Source: Amycolatopsis alkalitolerans (GTDB taxonomy: Bacteria > Actinomycetota > Actinomycetes > Mycobacteriales > Pseudonocardiaceae). From it: a stretch of 64,000 nucleotides of DNA. Below are positions 23,965 to 32,111 of this stretch, one piece after another; within the stretch, counting starts at the first letter, position 1, and every line of letters starts with the position of its first letter. The notes beneath the pieces were generated by a model. The model did no database searches. It was not told the origin of the DNA and saw nothing but the letters and a program-made list of their open reading frames with translations. The DNA is taken from NCBI RefSeq assembly GCF_006152065.1, contig NZ_VDFW01000001.1:62001-126000 (forward strand). The letters are read 5' to 3'. Made by a program: the position numbers and the translations under genes.

Positions 23965-25085
23965 TCAGCGGTCGATGTGCAGATGTTCGGGGGTGTCGGC
24001 CAGCGCGGGTACCGGGCGGGTGGTGATGCGGTGGCCGAGGAAGACGGGCCGGTTGGCATGCCCGAGCAGCAGCGGCAGCAGTTCCTCGGCCCGGATCGGG
24101 CCGTACCAGCCGTGGCGGGCGGGCCATTCGCCGAATTGCTGGACCTCGTCTGGCCGCACGGTCGGACCGGCCACGGTGAGCGGGGTCGGGTCGGCGGTGT
24201 GCAGGACTCCATGCGTAGACGGGGTGGCGTGGTCCCCGGTCACGGCCACGACCGCCCGCTCGGCGAGCGAACCGAGGCGTGCCAGGCCTCGGTCGGCGGC
24301 TTCGAGGACTTCCCGCTTGGCGTGGGGGTTTTTCGTGTGGCCGGCCTCGTCGGTAGCCTTGGTGTGGACGTGCACGAACCGGGCACCGCCGGTGATGAGT
24401 TCCTCGACCGCGTCGAGACGGGCCGCGAGGTCGGTCGCCAGATCGTTGACCGGCGGAAGGTCGACAGAGGTCATCTCCAGCGCCGCGGCCAGCCCGCGAT
24501 AGAGACGGGTGCTGGTGACCGCCGCTCCGCGGATACCGATCTGTTCGGTGAAGGACGGGATCGCGTCCCGGACACCGGCCCATTTGGTGGTCAGTGCGTC
24601 CAGCGGCGGCAGACCTCGGATGCGGCGGTCGGCGTTGGTCGGGCTATCGAGCAGACATTCGCGTGCCGCGTGGAGGACATCGCGCAGCGTCGCCGCAAAT
24701 CCCTGCCCTTCCGGCGTGGTCGGCTGCGGTCGCAGGCAAGGATGGAAGGTTTCGAAGAAGGGATCGGAGTCGGTGACGGCCGCGCTGGTGTGCCCGGGTG
24801 CGAGCAGCAGTGCCTCGCCGCGCGCTCCGAGTGGTTCGAGTCGGACACCCATGCCGTCGAGTACCGGCCGTCGCTCGGCAAGTAGCGCGCCCGCGTCGGC
24901 GTCGCGTCAGTGCGTCCAGCGCGCCCGGTGATCCAGAGCCGGTCTCCCTCGCGACAGGATGTGCGCAGCGAGGCGTGCACGATTGCGGTGTGCAGGGGGA
25001 TGTCGAGCCCTGCGCCGAGTCCTTCGAGGACGGCTCGTCCGGGGAAGGCCACGTCGTTGAAACCGAACATGGCCGGGCGCGACAT
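23965..25085 (-). pseudogene. Broken ApgM-type phosphoglycerate mutase relative
   Basis: The C-terminal 295 residues (VRLEPLGARGEALLLAPGH ... FVHVHTKATDEAGHTKNP ... VVAVTGDHATPSTHG) read as the archaeal-type cofactor-independent phosphoglycerate mutase, with metal-binding Asp/His residues in TDEAGH and TGDHATP. The part before it, MFGFNDVAFPGRAVLEGLGAG ... LWITGRAG, lies in another frame; the break falls near 24905, where the correct continuation is RDADAGALLAERRPVLDG. The N-terminal phosphatase-like start with the metal-binding DGLGD motif is missing altogether. It lies about 100 bp after the EI gene on the same strand. Truncation plus frameshift indicates a pseudogene. Confidence 0.68.
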
Positions 25086-25185
25086 GGCCACCGGCGGCCG
25101 CGTCGCCAGTTGATCCCCACGTATGGAGGGTTTACGCGGAACGCACCGAGAAACTGCCGCGTCCCGAGCGACGAGGCGACCCCAC

Positions 25186-26805
25186 TCAAGCAGCGCCGGT
25201 GAACGAAGGAGCACCGGCCAGTGCCGATTTCGCGGCGATCACGCATTCGGTGAGCGTGACGGTGGCAAGGCTCGACCCGACGACCTGGATCGCCGGCGGG
25301 TTCATCGAGAGGCTGGTCATCCCGAGCCCCGCGAGCACCTGAGCCAGCAGCGGGTCCGCCGCGGCTTCGCCGCAGACTCCGGCCGGTTTGCCGCAGTCGC
25401 GCGCAGCCACGCCGATCAGCTCGAGCAGCCGCAGGAGTGCGGGCTGCCACGGGTCGTTCAGGCTCGCCACCGCGCCGAGTTGACGGTCCGCGGCGAAGGT
25501 GTACTGCGCGAGATCGTTGGTGCCGGCGGAGACGAAGTCGACCATCTCCAGGATCTCCCGGGCGGCCAGCGCCGCCGCCGGAATTTCGATCATCGCGCCC
25601 ACTCTGGCGATTCCGGCGGCCCGGGCGTGGCCGGCGAACCAGGCGGCTTCCGCCGCGGTGGCCACCATCGGTGCCATCACCGAGACGTCCGCCCCGGAGT
25701 CCTGCGCGGCCAGTGCGATGGCTTCGAGTTGGCGGTCGAGGACGTCCGGCCGGTCGAAGGCCACCCGGAGCCCGCGCACACCCAGTGCGGGATTCGGCTC
25801 GGGGTCGGGTGCGAGGAAGGCGAGCGGCTTGTCGGCCCCGGCGTCAAGAGTGCGCACGACGACCGGCTTCCCGGCGAAGGGCTCGAGAACGGGAGCGTAT
25901 GCGGCACGCTGTTCCGCGACGGACGGTTCGGTGAGTGCGCTGAGAAAGCAGAACTCCGTGCGGAACAGCCCGACGCCTTCGGCACCCGCGGCTGCCGCGG
26001 CGTGGGCGTCGGCGGTGGAACCGACGTTGCCGAGCACCTTCACCCGGTGCCCGTCCGCGGTCGTGCCCGTCCCGTCCCACTCCGCGACGGCACGTCGTTC
26101 CGCGGTCACCACGGCCGCCCGGGGATCCATGGTTTCGACGGCTCCGGTGTCGCCGTCGACGAGGAGTGCCCCGGCTTCGAAACTCAGCAGGCCGCGCACC
26201 GCGACGACGGCGGGAATTCCCAGTGCCCGCGCGAGAATCGCGGTGTGGCTGGTCGGCCCGCCCTCTTCGGTGGCCAGGGCGAGGACCTTGGCTGGATCGA
26301 GGCCGGCGGTGTCGGCCGGTGCCAGGTCCCTGGCGATCAGCACGCTCGGGGCGGACAGGTCCGGCACACCCGGTGCCGCGACGCCGAGCAGTTCCGCCAC
26401 GATGCGATCCCGGACGTCCTCGATGTCGCGTACGCGCTCTGCCAGGTAGCCGCCGGCCGCGGTCAGGGTCCGGGTGAAGCCCCCGGCGGACTCGTACACC
26501 GCACGCGGGGCGGGCAAGTTCTCGGTGACGACAAGCCGTTGTGCTTCGCCGATCAGGGCTGGGTCCGTCGCCATGAGCGCGGTCGTCGCCAGGATGTCAG
26601 CCATGTCGCCGGTGGCGGTCGCGGCGAGGGTTTCGAGCCTGGCGGCCACGGTGCGCACAGCCGGGGCGATGCGCGCCGTTTCCGTTGCGGTGTCCGCCGG
26701 CGCCGGGCCGCGTGGGGGCTTCCCGAGCGGTTCCGCGACCCGGACGACAGGTCCGCCGGCCCGGCCCGGGCTCACGCCGACGCCGGACAGCCTTGTTTCC
26801 GACAT
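25186..26805 (-). CDS. ptsI: PTS enzyme I (phosphoenolpyruvate-protein phosphotransferase)
   Basis: This 539-residue enzyme has the swivelling phosphohistidine domain with His187 in GGPTSHTAILARALGIPAVV, and the PEP-binding barrel with GVGLFRTEF, SAGTNDLAQYTFAADR and the active cysteine in GVCGEAAADP. It autophosphorylates from PEP and passes phosphate to HPr in the cytoplasm. It is the last gene of the HPr-SorC-EI operon, which is divergent from the glucitol-type PTS genes. A locus-specific EI and HPr is notable, because actinomycetes usually keep these as separate housekeeping genes. Confidence 0.92.
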   Translation of the reverse strand: MSETRLSGVGVSPGRAGGPVVRVAEPLGKPPRGPAPADTATETARIAPAVRTVAARLETLAATATGDMADILATTALMATDPALIGEAQRLVVTENLPAPRAVYESAGGFTRTLTAAGGYLAERVRDIEDVRDRIVAELLGVAAPGVPDLSAPSVLIARDLAPADTAGLDPAKVLALATEEGGPTSHTAILARALGIPAVVAVRGLLSFEAGALLVDGDTGAVETMDPRAAVVTAERRAVAEWDGTGTTADGHRVKVLGNVGSTADAHAAAAAGAEGVGLFRTEFCFLSALTEPSVAEQRAAYAPVLEPFAGKPVVVRTLDAGADKPLAFLAPDPEPNPALGVRGLRVAFDRPDVLDRQLEAIALAAQDSGADVSVMAPMVATAAEAAWFAGHARAAGIARVGAMIEIPAAALAAREILEMVDFVSAGTNDLAQYTFAADRQLGAVASLNDPWQPALLRLLELIGVAARDCGKPAGVCGEAAADPLLAQVLAGLGMTSLSMNPPAIQVVGSSLATVTLTECVIAAKSALAGAPSFTGAA

Positions 26806-26821
26806 GCGTCACGCCTTCCGC

Positions 26822-27775
26822 TCAGGTGGCGATCTCGTCGAGCAGTGCCCGGGCCAGGGCCCGGTCGCAGATCAGTACGTCGAGAACGCCGGTGTGCAGT
26901 GCGCCCAGCGTGCCGCGGGTCTTCTCGGTCCCTGCCGCGACGCCGGCGACGAGGCCGATTCCGGCGAGGTCGGCGAGGGTCACGCTGAGCACCCGGTCGT
27001 CGACCGGGCCGTGGACGGGTTTGCCTGCCGCGTCGAAGAACCGGGCGCAGAAGTCCCCGACGGGGTCGCCACCCTCGAACTGGGCACGCTCCTCCGACGT
27101 CAGTTCGAGTGCCGTCAGCAGCGCAGCGGACGATCCGACGCCGAAGCTGCCGATGCCGACGACGGCGACGTGCACATGCCGCGACTTTTCCAGGGTGTCC
27201 CCGATCGACGGTTCGGCGAGCAGCACGTCCCGGCCCGCCTTGGAGGTCAGCAGGGCGGGTGCGTGCAGCCGCTGGAACCGGCCACCCAGCCGGCCGGCGA
27301 GGTCGCGGACGAGTTCCTCCCCCGTGATCGCGGAGTCGACCGCCGACAGCCCGCCGACCAGCGGTAGCACCTCGACGTCGAGTGCGGTGTCGTCCGGGAC
27401 CTGTTGCACGACCGCCTGCACGGTCCGGCCCCAGGAGATCCCCACCCGCTGCCCGGAGTGGAGGTTCTCCAGCAACCAGCGCGCGCCGAGATCCCCCACG
27501 CGCGGAAGTGGCCGGTCTCCTGCCGGGGTCTCGGCGACCCGGCAGTCGCGCAGCCCGAACCGGGCCACCAACTCGCTTTCCAGGTCGAGATCGCGGCCGG
27601 CCGGGTCGTTGATGCGGATCTGGACGATGCCGCGTTCCCGCGCGGCGGTCAGCATCCGCGACACGCTGGACCTGCTCACCTCGAGTATCTCGGCGATCTG
27701 GTGCTGGGAACGGCCTTCCTCGTAGTACAGCCGCGCCGCCTTGACCAGCAGTTGCTGCTCACGGGGTGGCGGCAT
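26822..27775 (-). CDS. SorC-family sugar-binding transcriptional regulator
   Basis: This 317-residue protein has an N-terminal helix-turn-helix (LYYEEGRSQHQIAEILEVSR SSVSR region, about residues 15-45) followed by the SorC effector domain (VGISWGRTVQAVVQQVPDD, EVLPLVGGLSAVDSA, VAVVGIGSFG, DFCARFFDAAGKP). SorC proteins bind phosphorylated sugars or sugar alcohols, here plausibly the product of the adjacent PTS. Its ATG overlaps the HPr stop (TGATG). It is the best candidate to bind the 16-bp inverted repeats at 28115, 30682 and 30764. Confidence 0.87.
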   Translation of the reverse strand: MPPPREQQLLVKAARLYYEEGRSQHQIAEILEVSRSSVSRMLTAARERGIVQIRINDPAGRDLDLESELVARFGLRDCRVAETPAGDRPLPRVGDLGARWLLENLHSGQRVGISWGRTVQAVVQQVPDDTALDVEVLPLVGGLSAVDSAITGEELVRDLAGRLGGRFQRLHAPALLTSKAGRDVLLAEPSIGDTLEKSRHVHVAVVGIGSFGVGSSAALLTALELTSEERAQFEGGDPVGDFCARFFDAAGKPVHGPVDDRVLSVTLADLAGIGLVAGVAAGTEKTRGTLGALHTGVLDVLICDRALARALLDEIAT

Positions 27776-28038
27776 CAGGAGTCCACAGTGGACATCAGCT
27801 CGGCCAGTTCCGCGAGGGTGGCGTCGGCGCCGTCGCCGTCGGCGCTGATCACGACCTCCTCGCCGTGCCCGATCGCCAGGCTGAGCACGGAAAGCATGCT
27901 CCGCGCGTCCACCGGGTCGGCGCCGGGCCGGGCGATCGACACCGGTCCGGCGTGCTTCGCGGCGGCCTTGACGAACTGGCTCGCCGGCCGGGCGTGCAGG
28001 CCGACCAGGGACGCGACCTTGACCTTGATCTCGGGCAT
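27775..28038 (-). CDS. ptsH: PTS phosphocarrier protein HPr
   Basis: This 87-residue protein has the phosphorylatable His15 in VGLHARPASQFVKAA and a serine at position 47 in SMLSVLSLAIGHGEEV, where regulatory phosphorylation occurs in other HPr proteins. The start at 28038 gives the normal HPr length; an upstream in-frame ATG would add a Cys-rich, non-homologous extension over the operator. It is the first gene of the minus-strand operon HPr-SorC-EI, so the general PTS proteins here are regulated with the sugar-specific part. Confidence 0.9.
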   Translation of the reverse strand: MPEIKVKVASLVGLHARPASQFVKAAAKHAGPVSIARPGADPVDARSMLSVLSLAIGHGEEVVISADGDGADATLAELAELMSTVDS

Positions 28039-28114
28039 TCCGCTCCTTTGCCGCAGGGCTTGTGATCCGCTGGACCGGCATGTTACACACATCACTGTCA
28101 AACGTGAAGAGCAC

Positions 28115-28130
28115 CTGCACAAATGTGCAG
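28115..28130. promoter_or_regulatory. Perfect inverted repeat between the two PTS operons, probable SorC operator
   Basis: CTGCACA and TGTGCAG flank AA, a perfect 7-bp inverted repeat in the 131-bp gap between HPr and the IIC gene. Two near-copies (14 of 16 positions each) lie upstream of the DXR-like gene at 30682 and 30764. Its position allows control of both divergent PTS operons. Confidence 0.7.
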
Positions 28131-28169
28131 ATCACGCTGGTCATGGGGGCCGTGCAAGGAGGAAGAATT

Positions 28170-28805
28170 ATGGCGGAGCTTGCTGTAATGGCGCAGCAGG
28201 CGGACACCGGGTCCAGTTCCGGTCCCCTCGGTGTCCTCGAGTGGATCGGCACGCACTTCATCGGACTGTTCACCGCGTCCGGCAAGCAGTTCGTGAGTCT
28301 GGTGACGGGAATCCTGCCCACCCTGATCGTGCTGCTCACCGCGATGTACGCGATCACCACGATGATCGGCGAGCAACGGGTCACGAGAGCGGTGCGGTGG
28401 TCGGCCCGGTGGTGGATCACCCGCTACACGATCATGCCGATCCTGGCCGTGCTGATGCTGACCAACCCGATGGCCTACTCGTTCGGCCGGTTCCTGCCCG
28501 AGCGGCACAAGCCGGCGTTCTACGACTCGGCCGTGTCGTTCGTGCACCCGGTGACCACATTCTTCCCGTACGCCAACGCCGGCGAGCTGTTCGTGTGGCT
28601 CGGCGTCGCGAACGGCGTGACACAACTGGGCATGTCGACCGTGCCGCTGGCCCTGCGTTACTTCCTGGTCGGCATCGTGGTGATCTTCATCCGGGGTGTG
28701 GTGACCGAGCGGATCACGGCGTTCATGATCAAGCGCACCGGTCGCGCCGAGGTGTTCGCGGACTTCGACCGCCAGTTCGAAGCGGCGAAGGCGGGTGCGA
28801 AATGA
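28170..28805 (+). CDS. srlA: PTS glucitol/sorbitol-type transporter IIC subunit
   Basis: This 211-residue membrane protein reads as the glucitol-family IIC (GutA/SrlA): SSGPLGVLEWIGTHFIGLF, a hydrophobic core and the characteristic SFGRFLPERHKPAFYDSAVSF and FPYANAGELFVWLGVANG. It forms the translocation channel with the IIBC subunit. GGAGGAAG lies 7 nt before the ATG at 28170. The next gene overlaps it by 4 bp. The glucitol family also moves other polyols, so sorbitol should not be assumed as substrate. Confidence 0.87.
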   Translation: MAELAVMAQQADTGSSSGPLGVLEWIGTHFIGLFTASGKQFVSLVTGILPTLIVLLTAMYAITTMIGEQRVTRAVRWSARWWITRYTIMPILAVLMLTNPMAYSFGRFLPERHKPAFYDSAVSFVHPVTTFFPYANAGELFVWLGVANGVTQLGMSTVPLALRYFLVGIVVIFIRGVVTERITAFMIKRTGRAEVFADFDRQFEAAKAGAK

Positions 28806-29836
28806 CCGAGACCCACGTTTCCCGCGCGGTGTTCGTCCGGCCCGGTGACGGCGGCTGGGGCAAAGGCCTCCTGCTTCGGGTGGACGGTAAGCGCGACAAG
28901 GTGATGTCGGTGACCGGCGGTGGCATCCACCCGGTGGCCGCCCGGATCGCCGAGTTGACCGGAGCGGAAGCGGTCGACGGTTTCCACACCACGGTGCCCG
29001 ATGACGAGGTGGTGGCGGCGGTGATCAACTGCGGTGGCACCGCCCGGATCGGGGTCTATCCCCGCAAGGGCATCCCCACCGTGGACGTCTACGCGGGCGC
29101 GCCCGGCGGCCCGCTGGCGAAGTTCATCACCGAGGAGCTGTTCGTCTCCGCGGTGGGCGTCGGCGAGGTGGCCGAGTCCGAAAGCGACGGTCCGGCAGCC
29201 GGCACCGCGCCGCCGAAGGTGCCGCCACGTGGGGAACGTCCTTCGGTGCGCGAAGTCGCGGCCACCGTCACCGGCGGCGACTCGACCGGTTTCGGCCGGG
29301 CCTTCAACAACGTGTCCGGCGTGTTCGTGAAGTTCGGGTCGGGCGTGGGCTCGTTCGTCAACACCATGCTGGCCGCCGGGCGGCAGACCGTCGACCTGAC
29401 GCTGACCACGATCCTGCCCTTCATGGCCTACGTCAGCCTGCTGCTGGGCATCGTGAACTACACCGGGGTCGCGCGGGGAATCGCCCACGTCCTCTCGCCG
29501 ATCGCGAGCAATCCGCTCGGGCTGATCGTGATCTCGCTCGTCGTGTCGCTGCCGTTCCTGTCCCCGATCCTCGGGCCGGGCGCGGCGATCGCCCAGGTGG
29601 TCGGCACCCTGATGGGCGGCCAGATCGCGATCGGTGCGCTGCCGGTTCAGTACGCGCTGCCGACGTTGTTCGCGATCAACGGCCAGGTGGGCTGCGACTT
29701 CATCCCGGTGGGTCTGGCGCTGGGCGAGGCGAAGCCGGAAACTGTCGCGGTCGGCACCCCCGCGGTGCTGATCAGCCGGCTCCTGACGGCTCCGCTCGCG
29801 GTGCTGATCGCGTGGGCCGCGAGCTTCGGACTCTGA
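28802..29836 (+). CDS. srlE: PTS glucitol/sorbitol-type transporter IIBC subunit
   Basis: This 344-residue protein has an N-terminal IIB domain with the phosphorylated cysteine Cys77 in VVAAVINCGGTARIGVYPRKG, a linker rich in Ala/Glu/Pro (about 115-150) and a membrane IIC' domain (LTTILPFMAYVSLLLG, SLPFLSPILGPGAAIAQVVG, FAINGQVGCDFIPVGLALGEA). It accepts phosphate from the IIA protein and phosphorylates the polyol during import. It is translationally coupled to the IIC gene. Confidence 0.88.
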   Translation: MTETHVSRAVFVRPGDGGWGKGLLLRVDGKRDKVMSVTGGGIHPVAARIAELTGAEAVDGFHTTVPDDEVVAAVINCGGTARIGVYPRKGIPTVDVYAGAPGGPLAKFITEELFVSAVGVGEVAESESDGPAAGTAPPKVPPRGERPSVREVAATVTGGDSTGFGRAFNNVSGVFVKFGSGVGSFVNTMLAAGRQTVDLTLTTILPFMAYVSLLLGIVNYTGVARGIAHVLSPIASNPLGLIVISLVVSLPFLSPILGPGAAIAQVVGTLMGGQIAIGALPVQYALPTLFAINGQVGCDFIPVGLALGEAKPETVAVGTPAVLISRLLTAPLAVLIAWAASFGL

Positions 29837-29842
29837 TGAGGT

Positions 29843-30226
29843 ATGGACATGACTGTTTACTACGAGAGCACGATCTTGCGATCCGGCGCGGAAGCACAGG
29901 ACATGGTGGACGGTGGGGTGGTCATCCTCTATGCGGACCCGATTCCCGACGCGCTGGAAGAGGTGAGCGTCGTGCACGCGCCGGTCGCGATGCCAGGGCG
30001 GGATGTGCGTGTCGGCGACATCTTCCGGATCGGGGAGGCGGAGATCGAGCTGATCGCGGTCGGTGAGCGGGCGGACGAGAACCTGCGCACGCTCGGGCAC
30101 ATCGTCGTCTATCTCAATCCGGACGACGGCACGACGTTGCTTCCCGGCGCCGTGCACGGCCGGGGTTCGGTGTCGTTGCCGGCCTCGGGGGCGAGGTTGT
30201 CGCTGAGTGGAGGGGGGCTGCCGTGA
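29843..30226 (+). CDS. srlB: PTS glucitol/sorbitol-type IIA subunit
   Basis: This 127-residue soluble protein has His86 in ENLRTLGHIVVYLNP, matching the phosphorylated histidine of glucitol-family IIA proteins, and VHAPVAMPGRDVRVGDIFRIG upstream. It relays phosphate from HPr to the IIB domain. The start is the ATG at 29843; an in-frame ATG at 29849 is nearly as good. The stop overlaps the GutM GTG start. Confidence 0.85.
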   Translation: MDMTVYYESTILRSGAEAQDMVDGGVVILYADPIPDALEEVSVVHAPVAMPGRDVRVGDIFRIGEAEIELIAVGERADENLRTLGHIVVYLNPDDGTTLLPGAVHGRGSVSLPASGARLSLSGGGLP

Positions 30227-30612
30227 GCTGGCAGGTCGCGTCATTCCTGATAGCCGGGTTCGTGGTGGCGGGCTTCCTGAGCTACCGGCAGCACGCGCGG
30301 TACGCGCAGGTGGTGAACGCGGTCGCGGACGAGGAGAACCGCAGCGGGGCGCTACTCGTGACCGGCCGCGCGAAGGGCAAGTTCCGTGGTGCGGTGGTGC
30401 TACTGGTGATCGACCGCCGGCGGCACCTGGTGACGCGGGCACTCGCGATGGAGGGTGCTTCGGTGTTCGCCCGGTTCCGGGAGCGCCCTGAACTCCTCGG
30501 CCCGGTCGGCTCCGTCGAAAGCCGGACGGCTTCGAAAGCGACGGCCAAAGCGGTGAAGGAAGCGCTGACGATGGCTTCCCGGGCGACGGCGGGACAGCGC
30601 GCGGCCGCCTGA
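30223..30612 (+). CDS. gutM: GutM-like glucitol operon activator
   Basis: This 129-residue protein has an N-terminal membrane helix (SFLIAGFVVAGFLSY) followed by a soluble region QHARYAQVVNAVADEENRSG ... GKFRGAVVLLVIDRRRHLVTRALAMEG, the layout of GutM/SrlM, the co-activator of glucitol operons. It starts with GTG (30223) after a GGAGGGGGG site. Its membrane anchor suggests it senses PTS state near the transporter. It is the last gene before a strong terminator. Confidence 0.8.
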   Translation: MSWQVASFLIAGFVVAGFLSYRQHARYAQVVNAVADEENRSGALLVTGRAKGKFRGAVVLLVIDRRRHLVTRALAMEGASVFARFRERPELLGPVGSVESRTASKATAKAVKEALTMASRATAGQRAAA

Positions 30613-30626
30613 TGCCGCTCGCGCAC

Positions 30627-30665
30627 AAGCCGGCTTTCTCCGAGGCAGCAGGAGAAGGCCGGCTT
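30627..30665 (+). terminator. Terminator of the PTS transport operon
   Basis: AAGCCGGCTTTCTCC and GGAGAAGGCCGGCTT pair along 15 bp with a single G-T wobble and a 9-nt loop, starting 15 bp after the GutM stop. It separates the PTS genes from the DXR-like operon, which must therefore have its own promoter between about 30666 and 30790. Confidence 0.75.
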
Positions 30666-30681
30666 CTCTCGTTTCACGTTG

Positions 30682-30697
30682 GCGCACAAATGTGCAG
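30682..30697. promoter_or_regulatory. Second copy of the SorC-type operator, upstream of the DXR-like gene
   Basis: GCGCACAAATGTGCAG matches the perfect repeat at 28115-28130 in 14 of 16 positions, including the 14-bp core GCACAAATGTGCAG apart from its first two bases. It lies 17 bp beyond the PTS-operon terminator and about 98 bp before the DXR-like start, in a position suited to control of the second operon. Confidence 0.65.
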
Positions 30698-30763
30698 ATG
30701 AACCAGAGCCTTGTGCGGACTCGACGACACGTGGTACCAAATAGTCACTGAAGTGCAGATGAA

Positions 30764-30779
30764 GTGCACATTTATGCAG
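30764..30779. promoter_or_regulatory. Third copy of the SorC-type operator, next to the DXR-like start
   Basis: GTGCACATTTATGCAG matches the reverse-complement form CTGCACATTTGTGCAG of the 28115 site in 14 of 16 positions. It lies 15 bp before the DXR-like ATG and just before its ribosome-binding site, 82 bp from the second copy, so binding at both sites could loop or block transcription. Confidence 0.58.
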
Positions 30780-30794
30780 ATGGAAGGTATCGAG

Positions 30795-32099
30795 ATGAGC
30801 TACGTCGATCGGCTGCGGGCGCGCGAGCGAGAGCTGGGTCGCCCGGTCCGGATCGGGCTGGTGGGTGCGGGCCAGATGGGGCTGGGATTCGTCGCGCAGG
30901 CCGGCCGGATCGACGGGATGGAGGTCGCCGCCATCGCCGACATCGCACCGGAGCGCGGCGTGCGGGCGTTCGCGCGGGCCGGCCGCCATGATGTGCTCAC
31001 GGGCACCGGCGATCTGTCCACGGCGGTGGCGCAGGGCCGGCCCGTCGTCGTCACCGACGCGCTGGCCCTGACCGGGTTGCCGATCGACGTGATCGTGGAC
31101 GCGAGCGGAGTGCCCGAAGTCGGCGCCCAGGTCGCGTTCAGCGGGCTGCTGGCCGGCAAGGACGTCGCGCTGCTCAACGTCGAATGCGACGTGACCGTCG
31201 GCCTGCTGCTGTCCACAATGGCCACCGGGCTCGGCCGCGTCTACACCGTGTGCCGGGGCGACGAACCCGTCGAGTGCAAGGCTCTCGTGGACTACGCGCG
31301 CGACATCGGCTTCTCCGTGATCTGCGCCGGCAAGGGCAAGAACAACCCGCTCGACCCGGCAGCCACCCCGGCGTCCCTCGCCGGCCAGGCGGCGGTGAAG
31401 GGCATGAACCCCCATATGCTCGCCAGTTTCGTCGACGGCTCGAAGACGATGATCGAAATGGCCGCGCTCGCCAACGGCGCCGATCTGAAGGTGGCCAGGC
31501 GCGGCATGACCGGGCCGTATTCCACAGTGGACGGACTGTCCTCGGTCTTCCGGCCGGTGGCCGACGGCGGGCAGCTGACGGAGACCGGTGTCGTCGACTA
31601 CTGCACGGGCCCGGTCGCCCCTGGCGTGTTCGTGATCGGCCACACCGAGGATCCCGTCGTCGCCGAAGAGATGGCTTATCTCGGGATGGGCCCGGGCCCC
31701 TACTACACCTTCTACCGGCCGTATCACCTCGCCAGTGTCGAGGCGCCGCTGTCCGTCGCGGAAGCGGTGCTCGACCGCAAGCCGAGCCTCGTCCCGGTGG
31801 CGTGGAACGCGGAGGTGCTCGCCACGGCGAAGCGGGACTTGCGAGCCGGCGAGCTCATCGACGGCATCGGGGGCGAAACCGTGTACGGCATCACCGATTC
31901 GGCCGAGGCCGCGCGCGCCGGCGACCACGTACCGCTCGGCCTGGCCGGCGGGGCCCGCGTGCTGCGCGACGTGCCGGCCGGAACCGTGCTGACATCGGCG
32001 GACATCGCCGTCGACGAGACCACCACGATCGCGTCCCTCCGCCGGCTGCAGGATCGCCTGCTGCTCGGTGAGCCGGTGCGCGACCTGATCGCGGCCTGA
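30795..32099 (+). CDS. DXR-like (DRL) SAF-domain oxidoreductase, homoserine-dehydrogenase fold
   Basis: This 434-residue protein has an N-terminal Rossmann domain (RPVRIGLVGAGQMGLGFVAQ), a central homoserine-dehydrogenase-like catalytic region (DVALLNVECDVTVGLLL, VICAGKGKNNPLDPAATP, SFVDGSKTMIEMAALANGA) and a C-terminal SAF domain (VLRDVPAGTVLTSADIAVDE). This is the architecture of the DRL family first described in Brucella, whose members interconvert 1-deoxyxylulose 5-phosphate and methylerythritol 4-phosphate in place of classical DXR. The ATG at 30795 has GGAAGG upstream. It heads an operon with TPP/lipoyl enzymes and an IspD-like protein. Other branched-sugar oxidoisomerases share this fold, so the substrate is inferred. 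Confidence 0.75.
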   Translation: MSYVDRLRARERELGRPVRIGLVGAGQMGLGFVAQAGRIDGMEVAAIADIAPERGVRAFARAGRHDVLTGTGDLSTAVAQGRPVVVTDALALTGLPIDVIVDASGVPEVGAQVAFSGLLAGKDVALLNVECDVTVGLLLSTMATGLGRVYTVCRGDEPVECKALVDYARDIGFSVICAGKGKNNPLDPAATPASLAGQAAVKGMNPHMLASFVDGSKTMIEMAALANGADLKVARRGMTGPYSTVDGLSSVFRPVADGGQLTETGVVDYCTGPVAPGVFVIGHTEDPVVAEEMAYLGMGPGPYYTFYRPYHLASVEAPLSVAEAVLDRKPSLVPVAWNAEVLATAKRDLRAGELIDGIGGETVYGITDSAEAARAGDHVPLGLAGGARVLRDVPAGTVLTSADIAVDETTTIASLRRLQDRLLLGEPVRDLIAA

Positions 32100-32111
32100 A
32101 GGGGAAAACCG

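Noticed and set aside
28170-30612. Assigning sorbitol as the PTS substrate
   Set aside because: There is no sorbitol 6-phosphate dehydrogenase in either operon; the linked enzymes fit a branched or deoxy sugar phosphate better.
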